A stretch of 64,000 nucleotides of DNA. It comes from Corynebacterium diphtheriae. Its GTDB lineage: Bacteria > Actinomycetota > Actinomycetes > Mycobacteriales > Mycobacteriaceae. The DNA is taken from positions 124,001 to 188,000 of the forward strand of contig NZ_LN831026.1 in the NCBI RefSeq assembly GCF_001457455.1. Direction: 5' to 3'. The notes beneath the pieces were generated by a model. The model made no database searches. It saw nothing but the letters and a program-made list of their open reading frames with translations, and was not told where the DNA came from. Shown here in pieces: positions 53,118 to 63,192 of this stretch; positions within the stretch are counted from its first letter, which is position 1, and each line of letters opens with the position of its first letter. The position numbers were made by a program, and so were the translations under genes.

Positions 53118-54056
53118 ATGATTGACGCCCGCGATTGCCTAGCACTTGATGCTGCCAAACTTTATTACGTAACAGGTTTGGGTCAGGCACAGGTCGCTAA
53201 GGAGCTGGGGATTTCTCGTCCTACAGTATCCAAGCTGCTATCGCATGCTCGTGATAAAGGATTTGTCACCATCTCCCTGAATGACCCTCGCGAGGTTGCA
53301 GGTGGGTACGTCGAAAAGCTTTGTGCTCGCTATGGGCTTGCCGATGTCCGCGTCGTACAATCCCCTGCAATGGGGCGGGGGCTGACTGGCGAGCTGGGTA
53401 ATGCCGGTGCAGCGCTGCTGGAAGAGGTTGTAAAGGACGGTATGACGGTGGGTGTGTCGTGGGGTGACACGATGCTGGCCGTTTCTGAGCATCTGCGTAC
53501 CTTGCCCTTGGTGGATGTAAAGGTGGTGCAACTTAAAGGCGGGCACTCGCATACTGCACGCAACACTAACGACATGGTGACGCTGACGCGCTTCTCGCGA
53601 GCTCTGAATGCGGAAATGATGATGTTGCCGCTGCCTGTCATTCTTGATAGCAAAGAAGCTAAAGAGCTGGTAGTAAAAGATCGACATATTGCGTCCATGC
53701 TGAACTTGGGGGCGCATTGTGACGTTGCTGTGTTTACAGTCGGCGCGGTAAAGCCGGAAAGTTTGCTGCTTAACTTGGGGTATTTGTCGCCTGGCGAGCA
53801 GGCTCGCTTGATGGAGCATGCGGTGGGTGATGTGTGCTCGCGCTTTTATGATGCTCAAGGCGAGGTTGCGGACCCTGATATTGATGCTCGCACAGTGGGA
53901 ATATCGCTGGCAGATTTGAAGAAGCGGCCTGTACGGGTGCTGGTAGCGGGCGGTTTGGAGAAGGCGCCGGCGATTGAAGCTGCCTTGCGTACCGGTGTGG
54001 CGACCCATGTGGTGATTGATCATGCTACGGCGCAGCGCGTGGTAGAGATGGCGTAG
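53118..54056 (+). CDS. SorC/DeoR-type (sugar-binding domain) transcriptional regulator
   Basis: 312 residues from ATG 53118. N-terminal helix-turn-helix (QAQVAKELGISRPTVSKLLS) followed by the phosphosugar-binding domain of the SorC family (GVSWGDTMLAVSEHL, then VLVAGGLEKAPAIEAALRTG near the end). The family senses phosphorylated sugars. The deoxynucleoside genes downstream (deoD, carrier, deoC, mutase) make it a likely deoxyribose-phosphate-responsive repressor of that operon, now separated from it by an HNH gene and an IS. It is divergent from leuA. Confidence 0.78.
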   Translation: MIDARDCLALDAAKLYYVTGLGQAQVAKELGISRPTVSKLLSHARDKGFVTISLNDPREVAGGYVEKLCARYGLADVRVVQSPAMGRGLTGELGNAGAALLEEVVKDGMTVGVSWGDTMLAVSEHLRTLPLVDVKVVQLKGGHSHTARNTNDMVTLTRFSRALNAEMMMLPLPVILDSKEAKELVVKDRHIASMLNLGAHCDVAVFTVGAVKPESLLLNLGYLSPGEQARLMEHAVGDVCSRFYDAQGEVADPDIDARTVGISLADLKKRPVRVLVAGGLEKAPAIEAALRTGVATHVVIDHATAQRVVEMA

Positions 54057-54261
54057 TGAAGATGTGGCGCTGTTAATGCGGTCGAATACTAGTGCCATTT
54101 TTATTTCCCCCTGTGTTTGATTGGCTGATTTTGAGTGTAGTCATAGTGCTATAACATGCGCTAGCCCCTACTGCTACCCCTTTTTGTTCGAATGCTCTTT
54201 CGGATGTCAAGCCCCTGCGATACACTCGCAACCACCATGAACAACCAGGGGGCTACACATC

Positions 54262-55362
54262 ATGAACACCACAGGAGAAACCACACAACCGTTCTACAGT
54301 CACTGCGACATGAACGACCCACTTTGCCGCGCCGAACGACTACGCATCCAATTCGACTACTACCGCTGGCACAGCCTACAACCCGATGACAACGACGACG
54401 TTGACACCTACACCGCAGACATCGCCACCCGCATCGGCAAAACCCAACGCTACGTCTGCGACCACCTCGACGCCATCTACTACCTCACCCAACTCCCACA
54501 ACTCCACACCCTCTACCAACAACTCTGGCACCTCGACGACACCCGACTTATCACCATCACCAGAATCATCTCCGCACTACCTACCACCTACTATGACGCC
54601 ATCGACACCCACCTGACACGCTGGCTCACACCCACCCAACCAGCACAAACCATCCCCAGTACCAGGGCCATTACCCGATTCCTACGCAAAACCATCACCC
54701 ACCTCGGCTACCACCTCGACAACACCCGAAAACCAGAACAATACGTCTACATCTACGACGCCGGACACGGACTCGCAGGCATCGACGCCCTCATCCACGC
54801 CGGTGTCGCAGAACTACTCGAGACCACCTTGCGCAATATCAAAAAGACTCATAGCTGTGATGACTCCACAGCCCTGCAACTACTGTTGGAAGATAAAACC
54901 AGTGTGGTGATCAACCTCTATGACACCGGCACGGGGATTACCTACACCCCGCAGGGAACAGCTCTGCCTCAGGTGCCTGAGCATCCTGTTATTCGTGTGC
55001 TCGGTGACGCTGATGTGGCTGTGTCGACTGGTTATCGATTTACAGAAGCAATGCGCAGGTTTATTCAAGGACGTGATGGGGTGTGCCGTTTCCCTGGTTG
55101 TGGGGTGCCAGCACAGTGGTGCGATATTGACCATGTTGAAGAATATGATCTCGGTGGGGTTACCGGTGCGGTTAACGCTCAGTGTTTATGTCGGCATCAT
55201 CACAATGTGAAAACGTCTCGTCGGGTCGATTGTGAGATTGGTGCCGGTGGTGTGGTGACGTGGCAGATCGGTGATCGTAGGGTGGTTACCACACCGGAAG
55301 GGGTGCTAGCGGGGCAAACGTTTAGGCAACGCAGAGAAAAGAAAATCAAAAAAGCGGCATAG
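54262..55362 (+). CDS. DUF222/HNH endonuclease domain protein (13E12-type)
   Basis: 366 residues. The N-terminal two thirds are the helical DUF222 region of the actinobacterial 13E12 repeat family. The C-terminal HNH nuclease motif is RDGVCRFPGCGVPAQWCDID HVEEY...LCRHHHNVK, with zinc-type Cys and the His pairs present. These proteins occur in many copies in corynebacteria and mycobacteria and spread like mobile genes. The role is unknown. Upstream 54057-54261 shows no other gene. Confidence 0.82.
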   Translation: MNTTGETTQPFYSHCDMNDPLCRAERLRIQFDYYRWHSLQPDDNDDVDTYTADIATRIGKTQRYVCDHLDAIYYLTQLPQLHTLYQQLWHLDDTRLITITRIISALPTTYYDAIDTHLTRWLTPTQPAQTIPSTRAITRFLRKTITHLGYHLDNTRKPEQYVYIYDAGHGLAGIDALIHAGVAELLETTLRNIKKTHSCDDSTALQLLLEDKTSVVINLYDTGTGITYTPQGTALPQVPEHPVIRVLGDADVAVSTGYRFTEAMRRFIQGRDGVCRFPGCGVPAQWCDIDHVEEYDLGGVTGAVNAQCLCRHHHNVKTSRRVDCEIGAGGVVTWQIGDRRVVTTPEGVLAGQTFRQRREKKIKKAA

Positions 55363-55560
55363 GGGATGAGGGATGCGCGCGCGGGGTTGCTCGCGCGTGG
55401 ATTCCGCATGCCTAAATTTAGTAACCGCCCAGTGGACTATGACGGCTCTTCTGGTTTTGGAGTGCATTGATTTTGTGTCGGATGTTGGCGGCGTGGATCA
55501 GGCACCACAAAATGTAGTGGTCGAGGTTACAGAAGCCTAGGGCGATGCCGCGTAGGAATT

Positions 55561-56357
55561 CTAGGCAGGCCGTTGATAGCTTCGACGGGCCCGTGGGATA
55601 CTTTGTGGTCGAAGTAGGCGAGGGGTGTCCTTGCGGCGCTTGTTCATGGCTTTCTTGGCTGCTTGCTTGTTGGTAGTAGGTCTAGGTCTGTTGTAGCGGC
55701 GCGTAGTCGTCGTCGAAGTCAAACAGTTTTTCAAGCCGCCCACGGAGCTTGTCACCGGCTAGGCGTACAACGTGGAACGGGTCTATGACTTAGGTAGCGT
55801 TGAAAATGACTTCGCCAGCGGCGGTGGCATAGCCTTGGAAGCCGTCCATGTTGATGATGGTGACCTGATTATGGAACTTCGCTGTGATTATTCAGCCATG
55901 TTCGCAAACGCGTTAGCGCTTCTTTCTGGGACAACGTCAAAAAGCCGGGCGGGGCGGATGACGTTTCCGTCGCGTCATGTGTGTCGGTTGTGCGACCAGT
56001 GATGCTCATCAACACCGATGACCGTGACCCCCGTTGAGGTAGTGCTTGTCGTTGTAGATCACGTCGCGGACAGCGGCTAAGGTCAAGGTGTTGCAGGATC
56101 CAGTGGGTCACCTTGTTAGTGGTTTTTGGATTGTCGGGTGCGCAGGCAAGGCCCGTGTGGAAGGTCTTCTGCAAGCAGCGCTTGTTAGTGCACCGGTAGC
56201 GTGGAAGGCGCACATGAAGGCGTGTTGGGTGGTCGATGATGGGTAGATCGACTAGGCTGCGGATGACGTGGTCGCGCAATACTCTAGGCTGCCTGCATGT
56301 GGGGCATTCATTGATGGGCTCGGCTTCGATGACGATGGCATTTGGGTTGGGCTGCAC
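55561..56357 (-). pseudogene. ISL3 transposase remnant
   Basis: The N-terminal part (56357-55869, 162 residues) has the four-Cys zinc motif CPTC...C(T)NKRC and YRCTNKRCLQKTF. After a stop the DDE part continues in another frame: TIINMDGFQGYATAAGEV, a TAA stop, then VIDPFHVVRLAGDKLRGRL, the ISL3 signature, and a further frame with Lys/Arg-rich text to about 55561. It has internal deletions and at least two stops, so it cannot transpose itself. Confidence 0.82.
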
Positions 56358-56454
56358 GGTAGGTCCTTGGTTTTGGGGTGGATGGTTTAGATACCCTTTT
56401 CCTACAAAGCTAAGGCCCTAGTATCTTGTGCCACGCCTGACCCCTCGGCGAGCT

Positions 56455-56612
56455 AATCAATGCACTCTAAAACTGGAAGCACCGCTAAACGGGGGTATTT
56501 CGAAGGATTTTTCTCCGAACTTCACACCAAATCGCAAGAAAACCGGCCGTTTGACTGAATTTGGTGTGAAGTGCCGTCTTTTTCGGGGGTGAGCGGGGGT
56601 GGCGCGCCCACC
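56455..56612 (-). repeat. ISL3-end/hairpin repeat, copy B
   Basis: Reverse-orientation match to 35206-35363, including ACTTCACACCAAAT and its complement and the AATCAATGCACTCTAAAA IS terminus. A direct repeat of about 55 bp (GCGAGCTAATCAATGCACTC...) occurs at 56449 and again at 56698, so the IS right end is doubled. Confidence 0.75.
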
Positions 56613-56753
56613 AACGCCCACCAACGCCAGCCAACCCCAGCCAATCCATGGTTATGGAAAACGTCCCACTCCGCGTAGTGCCACGCCCGAACCCCCGGCG
56701 AGCTAATCAATGCACTCTAAAACCGGAAGAGCCACTATGATATAGACCATAGA

Positions 56754-56783
56754 ACAAATGTAAAAGTGGTCGTTGACATTTGT
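56754..56783 (+). promoter_or_regulatory. Candidate operator of the deo operon
   Basis: Perfect 8-bp inverted repeat ACAAATGT (56754-56761) and ACATTTGT (56776-56783), spacer 14 bp, overlapping a TTGACA -35 element at 56773-56778. It is placed about 60 bp before deoD and 13 bp beyond the IS target duplication. The probable binder is the SorC-type regulator at 53118. Confidence 0.6.
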
Positions 56784-56841
56784 AACCACTCGGGCTTAAC
56801 CTCAAAGTATCAGATAATTCACGAGCGAGGAGATGTACGTC

Positions 56842-57558
56842 ATGGCTGAAAAGTCAACCCCACACATCAATCCCAAGGGCGTCGATATCGCAGAAACTGT
56901 TCTGCTGCCTGGCGACCCACTGCGTGCAAAGTTTATCGCAGACACCTACCTAGAAGACGTTGTGCAGTTCAATTCGGTGCGCAACATGCTCGGCTTCACC
57001 GGTACCTACCAAGGAACCCCAGTTTCTGTGATGGGCTCCGGTATGGGTATGCCTTCCATCGGCATCTACTCCTACGAGCTCATTAACTTCTTTGATGCCC
57101 GCAACGTCATTCGTGTGGGCTCCATCGGCGCTATGCAGAAAGATATTGACCTCTACGAGATCATCGTTGCAGCATCTGCATCCACCGACTCCAACTTCCT
57201 TGAGCAGTACAACCTGCCTGGCACCTACGCCCCAACTGCATCGTGGACCCTGCTGAGGGCGTTCATGGATGAGGCAGACCGCAAGGGTAAGAAGGTTCAC
57301 GTCGGCAACATTTTGTCCTCCGATGTTTTCTACAACGCTGATAATACCGTGAATGAGCGTTGGGCTCGCATGGGTGTGCTCGGTGTAGAGATGGAATCGG
57401 CAGCACTGTACTCCATCGCCGCATACGCTGGCGCAAATGCTCTGGGCGTATTTACCGTGTCGGACAACCTGTTCACCGGAGCACGCACCACGGCTGAAGA
57501 GCGCGAAAGCGCCTTCACCGACATGATGGAACTCGCACTACCATTGGCACGCGCATGA
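56842..57558 (+). CDS. deoD: Purine nucleoside phosphorylase DeoD
   Basis: Hexameric-type nucleoside phosphorylase, 238 residues. ATG 56842 is preferred to 56833 because GAGGAG lies 9 nt upstream of it. TPHINPKG, LLPGDPLRAKFIADTYLED, VMGSGMGMPSIGIYSYEL and GVEMESAALYSIA (Glu-Met-Glu ribose site) identify the DeoD family; the base-site Asp is in VSDNLFTG. It cleaves deoxynucleosides to base and (deoxy)ribose-1-phosphate. Its stop overlaps the transporter start. Confidence 0.92.
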   Translation: MAEKSTPHINPKGVDIAETVLLPGDPLRAKFIADTYLEDVVQFNSVRNMLGFTGTYQGTPVSVMGSGMGMPSIGIYSYELINFFDARNVIRVGSIGAMQKDIDLYEIIVAASASTDSNFLEQYNLPGTYAPTASWTLLRAFMDEADRKGKKVHVGNILSSDVFYNADNTVNERWARMGVLGVEMESAALYSIAAYAGANALGVFTVSDNLFTGARTTAEERESAFTDMMELALPLARA

Positions 57559-58919
57559 CAACGCACAACGCAACCTTGAAGCCTACTGATCCGAAGGCAG
57601 CAGTGCCGGTCCTGCTGTTCAGCTTCGTTTTCTGTTTGATTGTGGACAATGGTTTTAAGACTATGACCGGCCCGATGGCAGAGGGCTTGGGCATTGACCC
57701 CAACACAGCCTCGCTGCAGGCCTCGCTTGCAGGTGTGATCATCGGCATTGGTGCGGTTGTTTATGCTGCACTCGCTGACGCCATCTCGATCCGCAAACTC
57801 ATGCTCATCGGCATCGGCCTAGTGGTTGTAGGATCCGTCACCGGATTCGTGTTCTCCGGCTCGTGGCCACTTGTTCTTGCAGGTCGCCTCATTCAGACCG
57901 GTGGCCTCGCTGCAGCGGAAACGCTGTACGTGATCTACGTGACCAAGCACCTCGCAGCGGAAGACCAAAAGACCTACCTCGGCTTTTCTACCGCCGCATT
58001 CCAGTCCGGCTTGCTGGTAGGCGCACTGACCTCTGGTGCTATCTCTACCTACATCGGCTGGCGCGTGATGTTCTTGGTCCCACTGATCCTGATCGTGGCA
58101 GTGCCATTTATCCTCAAGACCGTCCCAGAAGAAGAAGCCTCCTCGTCGCACCTCGATGTTGTTGGTCTATTCCTGATCGCTATCTTTGCTACCTCGGTTA
58201 TCCAGTACATGCAGGCCTTCAAGCTTTTCTGGTTGGCATTCATGCTGGTCAGCATCGTGATTTTTGTCTGGTACGTACGCAACGCCAAGAACCCAGTGGT
58301 CAACCCAGAGTTCTTCAAAAATGGTCGCTACGTATGGGCAATACTGCTCGTGCTGATCATTTACTCCACCCAGCTCGGATACATCGTGCTGCTGCCATTC
58401 GCAGCTAAAGAGTTCCACGGGCTAGACCAAGCTCAGGCATCCTATCTGATGATCCCAGGCTATATCTGTGCAGTCCTGATCGGCATTTTCTCCGGAAAGA
58501 TCGGCAAGCTGATGACGTCGCGACGCACGATCTTCACCGCACTGGGCATGATCATCGTCGCCCTCGTGGTCGGCGCGCTCGCCATCCAGGTTCACGTTGC
58601 CGTGGCAATCGCCTCGATCATCCTGTTCGCATCCGGATTTGCGCTGCTCTACGCACCACTGGTGAACACTGCGCTCGCCAACATCCTGCCGGAGAAATCC
58701 GGTGTGGCCATTGGCTTCTACAACCTGACCATCAACATTGGTGTCCCACTCGGTATCGCCTACACCTTCAAGCTGATGAACCTCAACATCGGAACCAACG
58801 CCGTGATCTGGATTCTTGCCGCGATCGCTGTCGTCGGAGCCGTGATGTACTTCATCGCTGACCGCGCGCTATTTAGCCGCGAAAAGGCCGCAGGCATCGA
58901 TTCCGTAGCAAACCACTAA
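57555..58919 (+). CDS. MFS transporter, likely nucleoside uptake
   Basis: Major facilitator with about 12-14 hydrophobic spans, 454 residues. Segments: [19 protein letters not shown] near helix 1, [13 protein letters not shown] as the loop 2-3 motif A, and [16 protein letters not shown] in the middle of the first half. It is coupled to deoD by an ATGA overlap and followed by deoC. The substrate (deoxynucleosides or deoxyribose) is inferred only from the operon. Confidence 0.78.
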   Translation: MTTHNATLKPTDPKAAVPVLLFSFVFCLIVDNGFKTMTGPMAEGLGIDPNTASLQASLAGVIIGIGAVVYAALADAISIRKLMLIGIGLVVVGSVTGFVFSGSWPLVLAGRLIQTGGLAAAETLYVIYVTKHLAAEDQKTYLGFSTAAFQSGLLVGALTSGAISTYIGWRVMFLVPLILIVAVPFILKTVPEEEASSSHLDVVGLFLIAIFATSVIQYMQAFKLFWLAFMLVSIVIFVWYVRNAKNPVVNPEFFKNGRYVWAILLVLIIYSTQLGYIVLLPFAAKEFHGLDQAQASYLMIPGYICAVLIGIFSGKIGKLMTSRRTIFTALGMIIVALVVGALAIQVHVAVAIASIILFASGFALLYAPLVNTALANILPEKSGVAIGFYNLTINIGVPLGIAYTFKLMNLNIGTNAVIWILAAIAVVGAVMYFIADRALFSREKAAGIDSVANH

Positions 58920-58953
58920 AACATCCACCCACTTCTCAAGGAGACTCAACAAA

Positions 58954-59610
58954 ATGACTACCCGCAACGACGTAGCCCAGATGATCGACCACACCCTGCT
59001 CAAGCCAGAGGCAACCACCGACGACTTCAAGGCACTCATCGCCGACGCCGCCCGCCTCGGCACCTACTCGGTATGCGTATCCCCATCCGCACTCCCAGTT
59101 GAGGTTCCAGAAAACCTCCACGTAGCAACTGTTGTGGGCTTCCCGTCCGGCGCCGTCAAGCCAGAGATCAAGGCTGCTGAAGCTGCCCGCACTGTTGCCG
59201 ATGGTGCAGAAGAAGTCGACATGGTGATCAACATCGCCCTCGCCAAGGAAGGCAAGTTCGACGAGCTCGAGGCCGAGATCAAGGCTGTTCGCGACGCCGT
59301 CCCAGCACCAGGAATCCTCAAGGTCATCCTCGAAACCGCAGCACTGACTGACGACGAAATCGTCGCAGCATGCAAGGCCTCCGAAAACGCTGGCGCAGAC
59401 TTTGTCAAGACCTCCACCGGCTTCCACCCAGCAGGTGGCGCAAGCGTTCACGCAGTGGAAATCATGCACGCAACCGTGGGCGGCCGCCTCGGAATTAAAG
59501 CCTCCGGCGGCATCCGCACTGCCAAGGATGCCCTTGCCATGATCGAAGCAGGCGCTACCCGCTTGGGTCTGTCTGCCTCCGCAGCCATTCTTGAAGAACT
59601 AGGAGAGTAG
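58954..59610 (+). CDS. deoC: Deoxyribose-phosphate aldolase DeoC
   Basis: Class I aldolase of 218 residues, splitting 2-deoxyribose-5-phosphate into acetaldehyde and glyceraldehyde-3-phosphate. Schiff-base Lys152 in [27 protein letters not shown] opening; [13 protein letters not shown]; second catalytic Lys in [11 protein letters not shown]. It has a GGAGAC ribosome site and its own short gap of 34 nt from the carrier gene. Confidence 0.95.
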   Translation: MTTRNDVAQMIDHTLLKPEATTDDFKALIADAARLGTYSVCVSPSALPVEVPENLHVATVVGFPSGAVKPEIKAAEAARTVADGAEEVDMVINIALAKEGKFDELEAEIKAVRDAVPAPGILKVILETAALTDDEIVAACKASENAGADFVKTSTGFHPAGGASVHAVEIMHATVGGRLGIKASGGIRTAKDALAMIEAGATRLGLSASAAILEELGE

Positions 59611-59617
59611 AACAATC

Positions 59618-61270
59618 ATGAGCTACGCAGAGCTAGAGCGCACAGCCCGCGAGTGGGCGGACCACGATCCCGACCCTCGCACCAAAGAAACCATCGAGGG
59701 CTGGCTTAAAACTCACGACGAAGAATCCCTCCAGCAGGCATTCAACGGACCGCTGACTTTTGGCACCGCCGGCCTGCGAGCACGAGTGGGCGCAGGTGAA
59801 TCCCAGCTCAGCCTGGCAGTCATCCTGCGCACCACCTACGGCCTAGTCAACTGGGTAAAAACCCAGCTCGGCGCAGATGCCACCCCTACGATCGTGATCG
59901 GCTGCGACGCCCGCCACGGATCCCTAGAGTTCCACCAAGCCGCAGCGGAGGTAGTCTCCGCAGCCGGCGGACGCGCCCTGCTGCTACCAGCTAAAAACCC
60001 CACCCCACTGACCGCCTTTAGTGTGAAGAAGTTTGGTGCCGATGCCGGCATCATGGTCACCGCCTCGCACAACCCGCCAGCCGACAACGGCTACAAGGTC
60101 TACCTCGGTGGACACATCGCCCAAGGCCCAGCCGAAGGCGTGCAGCTGATCAGCCCAGCTGACAAAGAAATCTCCGAGGCAATCGCAGCAGCACCGTACG
60201 CAGACGAGATCCCACGCACCACCGACAACATCGAACATGTTGACCCACGCGAGGACTACCTCACCCGCGCACTGACCCTCGCAGACAAGAAGAGCGACAT
60301 CCTCATCGCCCTGACTGCCATGCATGGTGTCGGCGCAGCCTTGGGTGAAAAGGTGCTCACCGCTGCCGGATTCAACGTCTCCCTCGTACCAGAACAAGCC
60401 GAGCCAGACCCAGATTTCCCCACGGTGTCCTTCCCGAACCCAGAGGAAAAAGGTGCCCTCGACCTGGCGAAAGCACACGCCAACACCATCGGTGCAGATG
60501 TCATCATCGCCTACGACCCTGACGCGGACCGCTGTGCCGTCGCCACCCCAGACGCTAACGCCGAAGGCGGATGGCGCCAGCTCAGCGGCGACGAGACAGG
60601 TGCGGTGCTAGGTGCATACCGTGCGAGCGTCGCAAAGCCAGGCTCCATGGCCAACTCCATCGTCTCCGGCCGCCTGCTCTCCAAGATCGCCGAAGCCGCA
60701 GGGCGTACCCACGCCACCACGCTCACCGGATTCAAATGGATCGCACGCACCCCTGAACTCGTATTCGGCTACGAGGAAGCCATCGGATTCTGCTGCGACC
60801 CAGAAGCAGTCGCCGACAAAGACGGCGTTTCCGCCTCCGTGGTCGTAGCGAGCCTCGTCAGTGCCCTCAAAGCCGAAGGCCGTACCTTGGACGACGCCCT
60901 CGACGACCTGGCCCGCGAGCACGGCCTCTACCAGACCGCTCCGCTAACCTTCCGCGTCGACGATCTCTCCATCATCGCCCGCGCCATGAGCACCCTGCGC
61001 GCACAACCGCCAACGGAACTCGCAGGAGCAACCGTCACCGAGGTCACCGACCTCAACGACCCAACCCTGCCATGGGGCGCAACCGACGGCATGATGTTCA
61101 TCACCGACCACAACGACCGCATCATCTGCCGCCCATCCGGCACCGAGCCAAAACTCAAGTGCTACCTCGAAGTGGTCATGCCTGTCACCGGTGACACCAT
61201 CCCACGCGCTGAAGCAACCCAACGCCTCGACACTATCGCCACCGCACTGCGCACCCACCTCGGAATGTAG
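59618..61270 (+). CDS. Phosphohexomutase-family phosphomutase (probable phosphopentomutase role)
   Basis: Alpha-D-phosphohexomutase of 550 residues. Phosphoserine loop VTASHNPPADNGYK (Ser150), metal loop DPDADRC, sugar-binding loop GYEEAIGF, phosphate loop RPSGTEPKLK. Annotated in relatives as phosphomannomutase/phosphoglucomutase. In this operon DeoD makes deoxyribose-1-phosphate and DeoC uses the 5-phosphate, so this enzyme is placed to catalyse the missing 1-to-5 shift. No DeoB is present in the window. Confidence 0.85.
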   Translation: MSYAELERTAREWADHDPDPRTKETIEGWLKTHDEESLQQAFNGPLTFGTAGLRARVGAGESQLSLAVILRTTYGLVNWVKTQLGADATPTIVIGCDARHGSLEFHQAAAEVVSAAGGRALLLPAKNPTPLTAFSVKKFGADAGIMVTASHNPPADNGYKVYLGGHIAQGPAEGVQLISPADKEISEAIAAAPYADEIPRTTDNIEHVDPREDYLTRALTLADKKSDILIALTAMHGVGAALGEKVLTAAGFNVSLVPEQAEPDPDFPTVSFPNPEEKGALDLAKAHANTIGADVIIAYDPDADRCAVATPDANAEGGWRQLSGDETGAVLGAYRASVAKPGSMANSIVSGRLLSKIAEAAGRTHATTLTGFKWIARTPELVFGYEEAIGFCCDPEAVADKDGVSASVVVASLVSALKAEGRTLDDALDDLAREHGLYQTAPLTFRVDDLSIIARAMSTLRAQPPTELAGATVTEVTDLNDPTLPWGATDGMMFITDHNDRIICRPSGTEPKLKCYLEVVMPVTGDTIPRAEATQRLDTIATALRTHLGM

Positions 61271-61316
61271 GAGAGAAACAACCTCCGCGTTCAGCCTTGC
61301 TACATTAGTGACAAGT

Positions 61317-62354
61317 ATGAATAAGGTACTCACAGCACTAGCCCTCGTAGCCGCAACCACCGCGTTGCGCCTCGGGGCTTTTGCCATAGCAGGAGCAACC
61401 GCCGGAATCCCCAACGCCATCACCACCGCAGCGCTGGAATGGGACGCCGACCAATACCTCACCATCGCCCGCGACGGCTACCTCGCCAACCCCGAAACCA
61501 GCGTCGCATTCTTCCCAGGGCTGTCCATGGCCATGCGCCTGCTCAGTGCGATTACCCACCTGCCGCTAGAAGCATCGGGGCTGATCATTGTTACGATCGC
61601 CACGGTTGCTCTCGCCCTAGCGGTCATGCGGCTCGCCGAACTTATGGGAATCGCCACGCCGAGCGGACGTATCGTCGCAACGCTTGTGGTGCTTTTAGCG
61701 CCCATGTCCGGCACCTTCACTATGGTCTACACCGAGGCCCCCTTCATGGCGCTAAGCCTCTGGGCAATCGTCGCCATGATGCAAGAACGCTGGCGGCAAG
61801 CAACCCTCCTCGTCGCGCTTGCAGGGCTCGTACGCCTCACCGGAATCGACCTCGTAGCCACCTTCGCCATCGTCTTGCTGCTGGCCTCCAAACGCCACCT
61901 GCCCCTCGCCGTAATCGCAGCCCTGCCCACCGCCAGCTACCTCGCCTGGGCCTCCTGGGTCACCCGCGACGCCGGCGGCTACTTCGGCATCCAAGAAAAA
62001 GGCTGGGGCTCGGGTTTCGACGGCGGAATCAGCACCATCAACTGGATCATCCACAGCCTCCACGAACCCATCCGCCTCGGCTACATAATCAGCTCCGCCA
62101 GCATGATCATCGCCATCATTGCTCTAGTGGTTGCTTATCCGCGTCTCCCACTCGCACCCTGGCTCTTCTCGCTATTTATTGGCCTCAACGTGCTGCTCAG
62201 CGGCGGAATCATGCACTCCCGCCCGCGGCTCCTGCTACCCATGGTCCTGCTCGCTCTGCCATTTATCCGCACCTGGCCTGCGGTAATTCTGTGGTCGCTA
62301 GGAGGACTTGCCATCTCGGCCTACATGATCGTGGTATTCCCCTGGGCGATCTAA
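61317..62354 (+). CDS. PIG-V-like polyprenol mannosyltransferase (membrane)
   Basis: Integral membrane protein of 345 residues from ATG 61317, with about 9 spans. WDADQYLTIARDGY just after helix 1, FFPGLSMAMRLL and TEAPFMALSLWAI are the signature positions of PIG-V/GT-C-type mannosyltransferases, where the WD acidic pair is catalytic. It probably adds mannose or another sugar from a polyprenol donor to a wall or lipid glycan. The acceptor is unknown. It follows the mutase by 46 nt. Confidence 0.7.
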   Translation: MNKVLTALALVAATTALRLGAFAIAGATAGIPNAITTAALEWDADQYLTIARDGYLANPETSVAFFPGLSMAMRLLSAITHLPLEASGLIIVTIATVALALAVMRLAELMGIATPSGRIVATLVVLLAPMSGTFTMVYTEAPFMALSLWAIVAMMQERWRQATLLVALAGLVRLTGIDLVATFAIVLLLASKRHLPLAVIAALPTASYLAWASWVTRDAGGYFGIQEKGWGSGFDGGISTINWIIHSLHEPIRLGYIISSASMIIAIIALVVAYPRLPLAPWLFSLFIGLNVLLSGGIMHSRPRLLLPMVLLALPFIRTWPAVILWSLGGLAISAYMIVVFPWAI

Positions 62355-62355
62355 A

Positions 62356-63192
62356 TTAGCTCCCAACACCACGCCACGACAATGCAAAAGTAGACACCAC
62401 CATGGTGATCAACGCGGCCGCCATAAACGCCCAGTTCAAGCCATACACTTGGAACTGCTCACCCAACACCGCATAGCCCAAAGCAAAAGCCACAATCGGC
62501 TCCACAATGGTCATCGCCGGCAGGGAATTTTTTAGCGGCCCAGCATTAAAAGCGTACTGCTGAATCACAGTGCCCAAAATCGCACCAAACAGCAGGGAAT
62601 AGCCCTGCCAAGAAAACACAAGAGTGGTGATACCGCCATGAGTCATGATGTCCACCGTGGCCTTGGAAAGAACAGCTACGTAGCCATACACGCCGCCAGT
62701 GATAGCCCCTAGGACTAGGGCGCGAGTATTAAGAGCGAGGCTGCCGGAAATAAACCACAGCGCTAGCAGAATAACAGCGCCGATTCCGAGGGCGAGAAGC
62801 CAACGATCCATAGGGGGCTGGGGGTCACCAGCGGCCGGTTTGCCCAGCACAACGAGGATAGCGACGGCCACCGTGAGCGCGCCCGCCCAGCCCATCTCGT
62901 CGCGGCTGGGGCGGCGGCCGTCGTAACGCGCGGACAGCGGAAGCGTGAACATAAGCGACAGCACAAGGATTGGTTGAACTACCAAAAGGGTGCCAAAACC
63001 GAGAGCCACCACCTGGAGCGCGTAGCCGAGCAGGGCAGTGAGGCTACCGACCCACCAGCGGAAACGAGTGACCGCTTCGAGGAGGGGAGAGCCGTCGGTT
63101 TCCTCGGCTATGCGGTGCCGGACCACGGTGCCCCATGCGATGGTGAGGGCCGAGGCGAGGGCGAACGCCATGGCGAGGAAATTGCTGTACAT
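62356..63192 (-). CDS. DMT-superfamily (EamA-like) membrane transporter
   Basis: Ten-helix-type carrier of 278 residues, with two repeats of five spans. The second repeat contains IVEPIVAFALGYAVLGEQF, the usual EamA/NIPA-like segment. It converges on the mannosyltransferase gene with one base between stops. The substrate is unknown; drug or metabolite export or Mg-type transport is possible. Confidence 0.7.
   Translation of the reverse strand: MYSNFLAMAFALASALTIAWGTVVRHRIAEETDGSPLLEAVTRFRWWVGSLTALLGYALQVVALGFGTLLVVQPILVLSLMFTLPLSARYDGRRPSRDEMGWAGALTVAVAILVVLGKPAAGDPQPPMDRWLLALGIGAVILLALWFISGSLALNTRALVLGAITGGVYGYVAVLSKATVDIMTHGGITTLVFSWQGYSLLFGAILGTVIQQYAFNAGPLKNSLPAMTIVEPIVAFALGYAVLGEQFQVYGLNWAFMAAALITMVVSTFALSWRGVGS

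Larger units (their letters stand above)
55444..56733 (-). mobile_element. Defective ISL3-family insertion sequence (about 1290 bp)
   Basis: Terminal inverted repeats: left GGCTCTTCTGGTTTTGGAGT... and right ...ACTCTAAAACCGGAAGAGCC, matching over about 29 bp with two mismatches. Flanked by an 8-bp target duplication ACTATGAC (55436-55443) and ACTATGAT (56734-56741), one base changed. Eight-bp duplications are normal for ISL3. It carries a decayed transposase on the minus strand and, near its right end, an internal duplication of the IS terminus plus a hairpin repeat (56455-56612). It is inserted just upstream of the deoD operator. Confidence 0.85.

Noticed and set aside
56763..56772. AAAGTGGTCG resembling a PdxR box upstream of deoD
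   Set aside because: Only a partial match, single copy, and unrelated gene function; probably chance inside the deo operator spacer.
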